Below, one piece after another: positions 1 to 5,830 of a DNA stretch of 7,415 nucleotides (position 1 is its first letter; every line of letters starts with the position of its first letter). Position numbers and translations under genes: made by a program. The stretch comes from Phycisphaeraceae bacterium (GTDB lineage: Bacteria; Planctomycetota; Phycisphaerae; Phycisphaerales; UBA1924), in assembly GCA_009827205.1 (NCBI GenBank), contig WUAK01000138.1, positions 1 to 7,415 on the forward strand. Direction: 5' to 3'. The notes under the pieces were generated by a model, which saw nothing but the letters and a program-made list of their open reading frames with translations, searched no databases and had not been told where the DNA came from.

Positions 1-38
1 ATTCACGTAAATCTCGCTGAACGCACGGTTAAGCGTAC

Positions 39-57
39 CTGTCCTGCGTGAGGACAG
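39..57. repeat. Perfect 7-bp inverted repeat upstream of recombinase stub
   Basis: CTGTCCT (39-45) and AGGACAG (51-57) are perfect reverse complements separated by five bases. It lies 59 bases before the recombinase-like start codon. It could be half of a regulatory region, an integrase or excisionase binding site, or an RNA hairpin. No family of regulator can be named from the sequence. Confidence 0.5.
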
Positions 58-76
58 AGCGGCTCGAAGCCAAATC

Positions 77-96
77 CGTTGGTACTCGTACCAACG
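77..96. promoter_or_regulatory. Perfect 9-bp palindrome, candidate operator or recombinase site
   Basis: CGTTGGTAC (77-85) and GTACCAACG (88-96) are perfect reverse complements with only two bases (TC) between them. The two-base centre is too small for a stable RNA loop, so a site for a dimeric DNA-binding protein is more likely than a terminator. It ends 19 bases before the start codon of the recombinase stub, a suitable place for an autoregulatory operator or an integrase arm site. The function is inference; the symmetry is directly visible. Confidence 0.5.
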
Positions 97-103
97 CCAG
101 GCT

Positions 104-109
104 GGAGGT
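104..109 (+). promoter_or_regulatory. Shine-Dalgarno sequence of recombinase stub
   Basis: GGAGGT lies six bases before the ATG at 116 and closely matches the anti-Shine-Dalgarno complement. It decides the start of the recombinase-like frame. It is notable because none of the three intact genes in the window has such a site. Confidence 0.7.
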
Positions 110-115
110 CGCACG

Positions 116-265
116 ATGCGTTCAAATACTCAATCCGTACCGGTTTATGGACTTCACAAGGCCCGAGGACTCGCTCGAGTGGTCCTCGACGGTCGGCATA
201 TATACCTCGGTCGTCACGGGTCACCCGAGAGCATCGAGAAGTACGACCGGCTGATCGCCGATGAG
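116..265 (+). pseudogene. Truncated tyrosine recombinase (phage-type integrase), N-terminus only
   Basis: About 50 residues are recognisable: a start, then YGLHKARGLARV, the DGRHIYLGRHGSPES block and a KYDRLIADE helix. From memory, this is the N-terminal pattern of planctomycete site-specific tyrosine recombinases, which usually run to several hundred residues. The core-binding domain and the catalytic domain (R-H-R-Y residues) are missing, so it cannot be active. The frame stays open to a stop at 389-391, but after residue 50 it is unlike the family and reads through the tRNA-Gly remnant that starts 36 bases later, so those residues are not counted as gene. The start is supported by GGAGGT at 104-109. 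Intact recombinases of this kind insert elements into tRNA genes, which fits the neighbouring remnant. The family call rests on motif recognition, not a search. Confidence 0.7.
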
Positions 266-301
266 CAGGTCGGACACGGATTGGGCGTTAATGACAGGCG
301 T

Positions 302-348
302 TCAGTTTCCCAAGCTGAATGTCGCCGGTTCGACTCCGGTCACCCGCT
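302..348 (+). pseudogene. 3' half of tRNA-Gly(CCC), probable displaced attachment site
   Basis: The segment folds as the anticodon arm to the discriminator base of a tRNA. The anticodon stem is TCAGT (302-306) with GCTGA (314-318), including one T-G wobble pair, around loop TTCCCAA with anticodon CCC. A five-base variable loop follows (319-323). The T arm is GCCGG, loop TTCGACT, then CCGGT (324-340). The 3' acceptor strand CACCCGC (341-347) ends in discriminator T, as in bacterial tRNA-Gly. The matching 5' acceptor strand (GCGGGTG) and the D arm are absent: the 26 bases upstream do not fit. CCA is not encoded. It is therefore not a functional tRNA. A tRNA cut at the anticodon arm beside a recombinase stub is what a tRNA-targeting integrative element leaves at its distal end. 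Confidence 0.85.
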
Positions 349-355
349 TTCAGAA

Positions 356-383
356 GTCTCGTCAAATCAAATGCTCACGAGAC
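356..383. repeat. 7-bp inverted repeat just after the tRNA-Gly remnant
   Basis: GTCTCGT (356-362) and ACGAGAC (377-383) are perfect reverse complements around a 14-base loop. No T tract follows on either strand, so a classical intrinsic terminator is not supported. A second, wider pair, GCACTAC (397-403) with GTAGTGC (452-458), lies further right. Apart from these, 349-464 shows no gene. Confidence 0.4.
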
Positions 384-464
384 CATCTTGAATCATGCAC
401 TACATCGCCAGGACGACGGATGGCCCTTTGTAGTACAGATTCGACTCCAAAGTAGTGCTAGCGA

Positions 465-489
465 GTGCGGGCGCGCATGGTTCCCGCAC
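465..489 (-). terminator. Hairpin after the phosphatase stop, possible terminator
   Basis: GTGCGGG (465-471) and CCCGCAC (483-489) form a perfect, GC-rich 7-bp stem with an 11-base loop. It begins three bases past the stop codon of the minus-strand phosphatase gene. The downstream side on that strand has no T run, so it is either a Rho-assisted end or an mRNA-stabilising hairpin rather than a textbook intrinsic terminator. Confidence 0.4.
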
Positions 490-492
490 ACG

Positions 493-2109
493 TCAGTCAA
501 CCCACACCGCGGCGACTGTCAGGTCATCCGCAAGTGGGCCCGCGGCGTGGGCACGGACCCCATTTAGCAGTCCCTTGACGAGGGACTCTCGACCGAGTTC
601 CCCTGCCAAGCACGCGAGCACCCCGTCGACCCCGAGTTGCTGTCCGTCAGGGTTCGTTTGCTCCACCGCGCCATCGGAAAACAACACGAGCGATGACCTA
701 GGTTGCAAGCGGAGTTCGTGTACCTCGTACTCTGCTGTCTCGACCACGCCGAGCGGGAAACCCGGTTCGGTCTCGACACGCGTCGGTGCATCCTTGCCCC
801 GAACGTGGACAGATAAGCCGTGTCCGGCGTCCACCAGTTTGATGGTGCCCTCTCTGACATCGACGATGCCCGCGATGAGTGTGACGAACTTGGATGCCTC
901 TGAGCGTTGATGGAGATCGGTGCTCACCAGAGCCATTGCATCAGCGAGTTGAACACCCGACAACAGGCGTGTCCGGAGCTGCGATTGGCAAGCGGCCATG
1001 AGCATCGCGGCACCGACGCCCTTACCCGATACATCTCCCAGAAAGAAGGCTGCCCGGGACTCATCGATTGGGAAGACATCGAACAGGTCGCCCGCGACAA
1101 CCCGGCCGGGGATGGACTCGAATTGGTACGAGACCGCGCCGTGGCGTCCTTGCTTCGGCGGAGATAGCAGCTCCTGCGCACGTCTCGCGGCGTCGAGGTC
1201 GGCCTGGAGTTGCCGATGTCGATCGGCCATCATCGTTGCGCTGATGCGTTGGAACGCCAACCCGGTGAGTCTCGCGACAGACTGACAGAAGGATGCTGCG
1301 TCCGGGGGCACAACGCCCTCGGCGTCGCGTGTATCGATCGTCATGAAAGCAGTCGGCGACCCGTCGACCAAGACGGGAGCACAGATGGCGGAACGGATGC
1401 CCAAGTCGACTATGGACTGGGCTTGATCGCCCTGTCCTGGGTTCACCGTCAGTTGTACGAGTCCTTGCCGAGCCGCCTGCTCGACGAGTGAACGCGATAC
1501 TTTCGGCGGCTCAACCGACGTGGAAGCGAGGACCGAAAGTTCCGTGTCGGATTCCGGCTCAACAACGACGACCCGCCTGCACGACGTTGCCTCGCGCACG
1601 GCGTCCGCTGCCGCTTGCGCAGCCGCTTCACGGGCATCCAGCTCGTCGAGCTTCGCGGTCAACTCCATGAGCACTTCGAGGCCGCGCTGCGCGACTCCTC
1701 CAAGTTGCTGGGCAGGGATGGCACTCACGCTCGCAGCTGCGCCAGGTGACGGAGCGAACGGTGTTGTGACACCGGGTCGCGCCGAGCCCGAGGTGCAACG
1801 GCATCGCCACGAACCGAACTCAATGACATCTCCATCCTGGATGGGTGTCGCGACAGCCGGCTCGATACGTCGGTCATTGAGCGACGTCCCGTGTCTGGAG
1901 TTCAGGTCTGTCAGCAGCCAGGTCTCACCGTTCCGGACGATCGAGGCATGCCGACGCGACACCGATTGGTCGGGGATCGGCCAGTTGGCGTCAGCGGACC
2001 GGCCGATGACGAACAGACTGTCGGCCGGCAGGCTCACGGCTCGAACAGATTCGCCGGTGTCAATCGATGAGATCGGTCGCAGGCTGAGCCTTGGGGCGGG
2101 AGCATCCAT
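493..2109 (-). CDS. FHA-GAF-PP2C (SpoIIE/RsbU-type) protein serine phosphatase
   Basis: A predicted cytoplasmic metal-dependent phosphatase of 538 residues that removes phosphate from Ser/Thr. An FHA domain (about 25-105) shows GRS at 36-38, SRRH at 51-54 and NSRHGT at 70-75, the usual phosphothreonine-binding loops. A Pro/Ala-rich linker and an Ala-rich helix (about 140-173) lead to a GAF-like domain (about 174-290), which includes GIRSAICAPV. A linker helix (292-315) precedes the PP2C/SpoIIE domain (about 325-538). Metal-binding motifs are intact: AGDLFD (339-344), GDVSGKG (358-364), DAGH (427-430), SDGAVE (478-483) and DDLT (528-531). No membrane segment or signal peptide is seen. The ATG at 2109 is preferred: the frame extends upstream to 2199, but the FHA domain needs nothing more, the extension would run into the divergent gene, and a TACTAT hexamer sits exactly six bases before this ATG. 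It probably opposes the neighbouring kinase. Confidence 0.95.
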   Translation of the reverse strand: MDAPAPRLSLRPISSIDTGESVRAVSLPADSLFVIGRSADANWPIPDQSVSRRHASIVRNGETWLLTDLNSRHGTSLNDRRIEPAVATPIQDGDVIEFGSWRCRCTSGSARPGVTTPFAPSPGAAASVSAIPAQQLGGVAQRGLEVLMELTAKLDELDAREAAAQAAADAVREATSCRRVVVVEPESDTELSVLASTSVEPPKVSRSLVEQAARQGLVQLTVNPGQGDQAQSIVDLGIRSAICAPVLVDGSPTAFMTIDTRDAEGVVPPDAASFCQSVARLTGLAFQRISATMMADRHRQLQADLDAARRAQELLSPPKQGRHGAVSYQFESIPGRVVAGDLFDVFPIDESRAAFFLGDVSGKGVGAAMLMAACQSQLRTRLLSGVQLADAMALVSTDLHQRSEASKFVTLIAGIVDVREGTIKLVDAGHGLSVHVRGKDAPTRVETEPGFPLGVVETAEYEVHELRLQPRSSLVLFSDGAVEQTNPDGQQLGVDGVLACLAGELGRESLVKGLLNGVRAHAAGPLADDLTVAAVWVD

Positions 2110-2115
2110 GGGAGA

Positions 2116-2121
2116 ATAGTA
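2116..2121 (-). promoter_or_regulatory. -10-like hexamer of phosphatase gene, leaderless arrangement
   Basis: On the minus strand TACTAT is followed by exactly six bases and then the ATG. This spacing puts the transcription start at or next to the A of the start codon, implying a leaderless mRNA. There is no Shine-Dalgarno sequence in the gap (TCTCCC), and no convincing -35 box was found. The kinase and lipoprotein genes show the same arrangement. Confidence 0.45.
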
Positions 2122-2165
2122 CGAGGGGATGTGTTCCGTGGGGCTCACGACCCTCCATTGAGCAC

Positions 2166-2171
2166 TATCAT
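2166..2171 (+). promoter_or_regulatory. -10-like hexamer of kinase gene, leaderless arrangement
   Basis: TATCAT matches the -10 consensus at five of six positions and lies exactly six bases before the GTG at 2178, so transcription would begin at the start codon. This supports GTG at 2178 over the upstream in-frame ATG at 2091. No Shine-Dalgarno sequence and no clear -35 box are visible. Confidence 0.5.
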
Positions 2172-2177
2172 GAGTTC

Positions 2178-4919
2178 GTGATTGATCGCATTGGTCCATT
2201 CGAGGTTCTCAGAGAAGTCGGGCGCGGCGGCATGGGCGTTGTGTACCTCGCCCGCGACACGCGCCTCGACCGCGAGGTGGCGATCAAGGCGCTGCCTGGC
2301 CACCTGGCGACCGATCCGGCTCGCCATGAGCGGTTCGAACGAGAAGCTAAAACGCTCGCGGGTTTGAGCCATCCGAACGTCGCCGGCATCTATGGGGTCG
2401 AGGAACAGAATGGTGCTCGGTATCTCGTTCTCGAGTACGTCGACGGCGAAACACTCGCCGACCGGCTCGACCGCGGGCCGCTCCCTCTGGATGAGGCAGT
2501 TGAGTACGCGGCGCAGATTGCCGCAGGTGTCGAGGCCGCGCACGAAGCTGGCGTCATCCACCGCGATCTCAAGCCAGCGAACATCAAGCTCACACCCGAC
2601 GGGGTGGCGAAGGTGCTCGACTTCGGGCTTGCCCGAGTCGAAGAGGCCGGCTCATCCACAGGCGGGCTCGACAGCCCGACGATGACGACGCCGCAGCCCC
2701 AGCACTCGCCGACGATCGAGGGCGCGATACTGGGCACCGCGGCGTACATGAGCCCGGAGCAGGCGCGGGGGCGTCGCGTTGATAAGCGTACGGACATCTG
2801 GTCGTTCGGCGTGGTGCTGTACGAGATGCTTGTCGGCGCCAGCCCGTTCTACGGCGAGACGGCGACGGACTCTATCGGCGCCGTGCTGCACAAGAACATC
2901 GACCTTGCTCGGCTGCCGGCGGGCGCGCCGCGCGACCTGCGTCGGCTCATCACGCGCTGCCTGCAACGCGACAAGTCGATGCGGCTTCAATCCATTGGAG
3001 ACGCTCGCGTCGAGCTCCAACACACACTCGAGCGACTGGAATCAAGCGAATCCGACTCCATCGACGCGGAGACAACCGTCGCCAGCTCGAAGGTGTGGCC
3101 CATCGCAACCGCTTGCTTCGCCATCGCGGCGCTTACCGGCTTCGGCCTATGGATCACCAGTCCTGCTGCAACAAACAGCCAGGAATCAAACCCGGTCCGG
3201 CCGGCAACATCAGCACCAACAGTCGTCAGCGTCGAGCAAATCACAGACTTCTCGCTCGGCGTCTGGGGAGTATCGCTCTCATCCGATGGTTCGACGGTGG
3301 CCTACGGCGCATGGGAGACGGGGCAGGATCCAGATCTCTATTCCCTCCGCGTTGGCGGCGCCAACCCAATCAACCTCACCAGAAGTCCTGCCACCTCGAG
3401 TGTTTTCCCAGCATTCAGCCCCGACGGAGAGTCGATCGCTTACCTCAGCCGGCCCGACAATACCGGGCAGGGCGGACTCTTCGTGATGGGAGCAACCGGC
3501 GAAAGCCCACGCCGAATCGCAGAGTACCCTAGTTGGAGTCCCGCCTGGTCGCCCGACGGACAGTCGTTGGCGTTCACCACATCATGGCTCAACGGCATCT
3601 ACGACCGGCTTGCTGACAGCGAGCTGTGGGTGGTCGATGTCGCCACTCGCGAGAAGCGGCTCATCGATACCAACCGAGCCTTGCCGGGCGGAGACACCGA
3701 TCCATGGTTTAGCGATGCCGTATCACCGTCGTGGTCTCCCGACGGATCTCGTCTCGCATTCTGGGGCAACACCAGAGGAACCCGTGACATCTTTACGGTC
3801 TCTGCAGACGGCGGCGATGTCATCCAAATCACCGACGACGTACCAACCGATTGGAATCCGCTCTGGAGCCCCGACGGCAAGGCCATCTGGTATCTCAGCG
3901 ACCGCGGCGGCAACGCCGGGCTCTGGTCCGTTCCGCTCGACGACGCTGGCGGGCCCGCCGACGAACCACACCCGATCATGCTCGGCCCAGGCAAGATCAC
4001 CGCTGCTTCACGATCGGCAGACGGGCGATCGGTCGTGGTCCTGGCCAGAACGACCCGTCAGTATGTTGAGCGGATTAAATTCGATCCAGAAACCGAGCGG
4101 TTCTCCGGCCTTCCCGAAACCATGCTCGAGAACACCGCCGGAATGCAGTTCCCAGTCATCAGCCAGGACGGCCAATGGATCGCCTACTTCAGCGCGCCCC
4201 CGGAAGAGGACATCACGATAATGCGGCTCGATGGGACGGATCGCCGCCGATTGACACAGAGTGTCGCCAAGGACCGCTTTCCCTCTTGGACACCCGACAA
4301 CAAGACCCTGTACTACCAGTCGAATCAAAGCGGGAGCTATCAGCTCTGGACCGTTAACCGCGAAAGCGCCGAAACGAAGATGATACCGTTCGATAGCGAA
4401 TCCGGGTTGATGTCTCCGTTTGTCTCGCCAGACGGCACAAAGATCGTTTTCATGCGCTCCAATGATCGCTTGCAGTTCGCAAGCCTTGCCGATGACGGAT
4501 CCATTGGCGATAGTCAGCCCGCCCCAGCTGGGTTCGCCATCGCAGATTCGGGCGACTGGTCACCCGACAGTCGCCGATTTGTTGGCGTACAACAGAATCC
4601 GGGCGGAACACCCACCGGTGTCGTGCTGGACACACAAGCCGACGCCATGTTCCCGATACGTAAGCCCGATGGGAACACGGTCCCCTACTCAACATTTATG
4701 AAATGGCTTGATTCAACCAGACTTCTGGCCCAGGACGGCGACGCCGAGTCCGCCTTTGTCTTTGACATCGAGACCAACGAATCACGCTGGGTCCCCGACA
4801 CACCAACAGGTCTCGGCAGATACATCTCTTACCGGCCCGACGGCTGGCTCTACTTCCTGCGAAGTGAGGAAACCTCAAACCTCTGGCTCATCACACTCGA
4901 CCTTGGCAACAGCGATTGA
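2178..4919 (+). CDS. Transmembrane Ser/Thr protein kinase with PD40 beta-propeller sensor
   Basis: A 913-residue Hanks-type kinase (about 5-270). Catalytic features are complete: glycine loop GRGGMGVVY (15-23), Lys in VAIK (37), helix C Glu (56), HRDLKPAN with catalytic Asp130 and Asn135, DFG Asp148, and SPE Glu194. The activation segment is long and rich in Ser/Thr-Pro (about 158-182), likely for autophosphorylation. A single membrane helix (306-328) follows a juxtamembrane linker. From about 350 to the end are about eleven PD40-type motifs, such as FSPDG (near 413), WSPDG (457, 519, 563), VSPDG (near 749) and RPDG (near 885). These repeats build TolB-like propellers, so the C-terminal part is predicted to sit outside the membrane as a ligand or protein sensor. 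The frame is open upstream to an ATG at 2091, but that would overlap the divergent phosphatase; GTG at 2178 starts right where the kinase fold begins (IDRIGPFEVL) and has a well-placed -10. The divergent phosphatase is the obvious partner. The ligand is unknown. Confidence 0.95.
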   Translation: MIDRIGPFEVLREVGRGGMGVVYLARDTRLDREVAIKALPGHLATDPARHERFEREAKTLAGLSHPNVAGIYGVEEQNGARYLVLEYVDGETLADRLDRGPLPLDEAVEYAAQIAAGVEAAHEAGVIHRDLKPANIKLTPDGVAKVLDFGLARVEEAGSSTGGLDSPTMTTPQPQHSPTIEGAILGTAAYMSPEQARGRRVDKRTDIWSFGVVLYEMLVGASPFYGETATDSIGAVLHKNIDLARLPAGAPRDLRRLITRCLQRDKSMRLQSIGDARVELQHTLERLESSESDSIDAETTVASSKVWPIATACFAIAALTGFGLWITSPAATNSQESNPVRPATSAPTVVSVEQITDFSLGVWGVSLSSDGSTVAYGAWETGQDPDLYSLRVGGANPINLTRSPATSSVFPAFSPDGESIAYLSRPDNTGQGGLFVMGATGESPRRIAEYPSWSPAWSPDGQSLAFTTSWLNGIYDRLADSELWVVDVATREKRLIDTNRALPGGDTDPWFSDAVSPSWSPDGSRLAFWGNTRGTRDIFTVSADGGDVIQITDDVPTDWNPLWSPDGKAIWYLSDRGGNAGLWSVPLDDAGGPADEPHPIMLGPGKITAASRSADGRSVVVLARTTRQYVERIKFDPETERFSGLPETMLENTAGMQFPVISQDGQWIAYFSAPPEEDITIMRLDGTDRRRLTQSVAKDRFPSWTPDNKTLYYQSNQSGSYQLWTVNRESAETKMIPFDSESGLMSPFVSPDGTKIVFMRSNDRLQFASLADDGSIGDSQPAPAGFAIADSGDWSPDSRRFVGVQQNPGGTPTGVVLDTQADAMFPIRKPDGNTVPYSTFMKWLDSTRLLAQDGDAESAFVFDIETNESRWVPDTPTGLGRYISYRPDGWLYFLRSEETSNLWLITLDLGNSD

Positions 4920-4953
4920 CCGACCAAACCTGAAAGTGCATCGCACCGAATCA

Positions 4954-4978
4954 CCACGAAGCCATGCGGCTTCATGGC
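4954..4978 (+). terminator. Hairpin downstream of kinase, possible terminator
   Basis: GAAGCC (4958-4963) and GGCTTC (4968-4973) form a 6-bp stem around ATGC; past one mismatch three more pairs form (CCA with TGG). An alternative fold, GCCATG (4961-4966) with CATGGC (4973-4978), excludes the first. It begins 35 bases after the kinase stop. There is no T tract, so termination is uncertain. Confidence 0.4.
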
Positions 4979-5122
4979 AGCTCGCTGCAACTGACCTGCC
5001 CCCAGGTTTGAATCCAGAGTCTATGTGAGTGATTCGGTTCCAGTGGGGTGCTGCAGTGCCGTGCTCCACTTCGCTCCGCACGCCTCTGCAGCGATGGTCT
5101 CGGGCGCGGGCGGCTTGTCTTG
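4979..5122. other. Non-coding stretch, no gene recognised
   Basis: Reading frames here are short and match no family I recognise. A block at about 4990-5007, TGACCTGCCCCCAGG followed by TTT, resembles terminal sequences seen on some insertion sequences, but no matching inverted end was found elsewhere in the window, so no element is called. Confidence 0.35.
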
Positions 5123-5227
5123 CAGCTCCATCTGGTTCCCAGTCCGAATGAGCTGCGGTTCCGTCCCTGAGAAGCAACAACGAGAACGGACAGTGGGGCG
5201 GGCCACGTAGCTACAGAAATTCTTTAA
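5123..5227 (+). repeat. Left arm of long imperfect inverted repeat
   Basis: This arm matches the reverse complement of 5371-5470. The inner 50 bases (5178-5227 against 5420-5371) agree at about 40 positions by hand alignment, including the identical blocks GGGGCGGGCCAC (5195-5206) and TAGCTACAGA (5208-5217). Outward the match weakens but continues, for example CAG-CCG-A-GAG around 5140-5153 and TTCCG around 5159-5163, to a shared CAGCT at 5123. Similarity stops abruptly toward the centre after about 5224. Confidence 0.7.
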
Positions 5228-5239
5228 TTGGCGCACTAG

Positions 5240-5292
5240 GGGAGACTTGGTGACCCGGTCCTCCCAGAAACGACATTTACCACTGGTCTCCC
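5240..5292. repeat. Internal inverted repeat within the palindromic element
   Basis: GGGAGAC (5240-5246) pairs with GTCTCCC (5286-5292), and the pairing continues imperfectly inward (TTGGTG with CACTG). It lies inside the larger inverted repeat. A separate short hairpin, CCCGAG (5321-5326) with CTCGGG (5334-5339), also lies between the arms. The region could therefore form an elaborate cruciform or a structured RNA. Confidence 0.5.
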
Positions 5293-5370
5293 GCTCACTA
5301 CATCAGCAGGAAGACACCGCCCCGAGATTATCGCTCGGGAAGCCGCAAGTTATGAAGCTGGCTGATGCCG

Positions 5371-5470
5371 ACGAAGAAAATCTGTAGCTAGGTGGCCCGC
5401 CCCTTTCTCCGTTCCCGTTAGTGCTATGTAGGCCGGAATCGAAACTCCTCCGGGCTGGAGCAATTAGCTG
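5371..5470 (-). repeat. Right arm of long imperfect inverted repeat
   Basis: Inverted counterpart of 5123-5227. Identity is highest at the inner side of the arm (5371-5420) and falls outward. The central 143 bases between the arms carry no open frame that looks like a transposase, so an autonomous insertion sequence is not supported. A non-autonomous MITE- or REPIN-like element, or two opposite copies of one dispersed repeat, are the main options. Confidence 0.7.
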
Positions 5471-5742
5471 TGGCAAGACGGGATTGATATTTCATCTCCT
5501 TATTGGTAACGCAGTGCGGAGTATCAGTTACCGCAATCGGTTGCTATACGTACATATATGAGCACGTTGCGTGCAATATGTTCCTGATCGAGACCACATG
5601 TCTCTGTGAATGTGCCTGTGACGTACCAGTATTGATTGCGTGTGTGTACTGATAAATACAACGATTTGCAATTGAACTGAGATTCCATTAAACCAAGTAC
5701 AGCACATAGCTTTGAGCTGAATTGGCCGTGAGGCGACAAAGA
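5471..5742. other. AT-rich non-coding stretch before the tRNA-Pro remnant
   Basis: Base composition drops sharply: by count 26 of 60 bases are G or C in 5541-5600, and 20 of 60 in 5641-5700, unlike the GC-rich genes on both sides. It contains small inverted repeats, such as GGTAAC (5505-5510) with GTTACC (5527-5532), and a short GAGAC/GTCTC hairpin near 5590. No gene is recognised. AT-rich DNA next to a tRNA-derived site is typical of the end of an integrated element. Confidence 0.5.
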
Positions 5743-5743
5743 T

Positions 5744-5785
5744 TTCGGGACGAGAAGGTCGGAGGTTCAAATCCTCTCACCCCGA
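5744..5785 (+). pseudogene. 3' half of tRNA-Pro(CGG), probable displaced attachment site
   Basis: From the anticodon loop onward this reads as a bacterial tRNA-Pro. Loop TTCGGGA (5744-5750, anticodon CGG) is followed by 3' anticodon strand CGAGA, variable loop AGGTC, T arm GGAGG, loop TTCAAAT, then CCTCT, 3' acceptor CACCCCG (5778-5784) and discriminator A (5785). It closely resembles the 3' half of E. coli tRNA-Pro as I recall it. The 5' anticodon strand should be TCTCG, but AAGAT stands there, and no CGGGGTG acceptor strand or D arm lies upstream. The tRNA identity thus starts at the anticodon loop, a classic crossover point of tyrosine recombinases at tRNA genes. It cannot make a tRNA. Its orientation implies that the inserted DNA lies to the left and older chromosome to the right. 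Confidence 0.85.
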
Positions 5786-5798
5786 TTCTGAAATCTTG

Positions 5799-5824
5799 GT
5801 GGCCTTGGTAAGTACTGGGGCCAC
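5799..5824. repeat. 6-bp inverted repeat between the two tRNA-Pro-like copies
   Basis: GTGGCC (5799-5804) and GGCCAC (5819-5824) can pair around a 14-base loop. It lies between the tRNA-Pro half and its degraded partial copy. It may be a fortuitous hairpin; no T tract follows. Confidence 0.3.
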
Positions 5825-5830
5825 TGGTGT

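Noticed and set aside
440..448. Second T-loop-like TTCGACTCC, as in the tRNA-Gly half
   Set aside because: The flanking bases do not pair into a T stem and no acceptor strand follows, so it is not a tRNA remnant.
455..910. 151-residue plus-strand open frame
   Set aside because: It lies antisense to the phosphatase catalytic domain and is low-complexity Ser/Thr/Pro, as expected of a shadow frame in GC-rich DNA.
2091..2177. In-frame upstream extension of the kinase to an ATG at 2091
   Set aside because: It would overlap the divergent phosphatase start, adds sequence unlike kinase N-termini, and GTG at 2178 has a -10 hexamer at the leaderless spacing and sits where the kinase fold begins.
2110..2199. 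In-frame upstream extension of the phosphatase to 2199
   Set aside because: The 30 added residues match nothing in FHA proteins and would run into the kinase coding region, whereas the ATG at 2109 has a well-spaced TACTAT.
4990..5007. Possible insertion-sequence terminus (TGACCTGCCCCC block)
   Set aside because: The block resembles some insertion-sequence ends from memory, but no inverted partner, target duplication or transposase is present in the window.
5000..5012. T-arm-like GGTTTGAATCC
   Set aside because: The stem bases do not pair beyond the two G-C pairs and the loop lacks the invariant C56, so no tRNA is supported.
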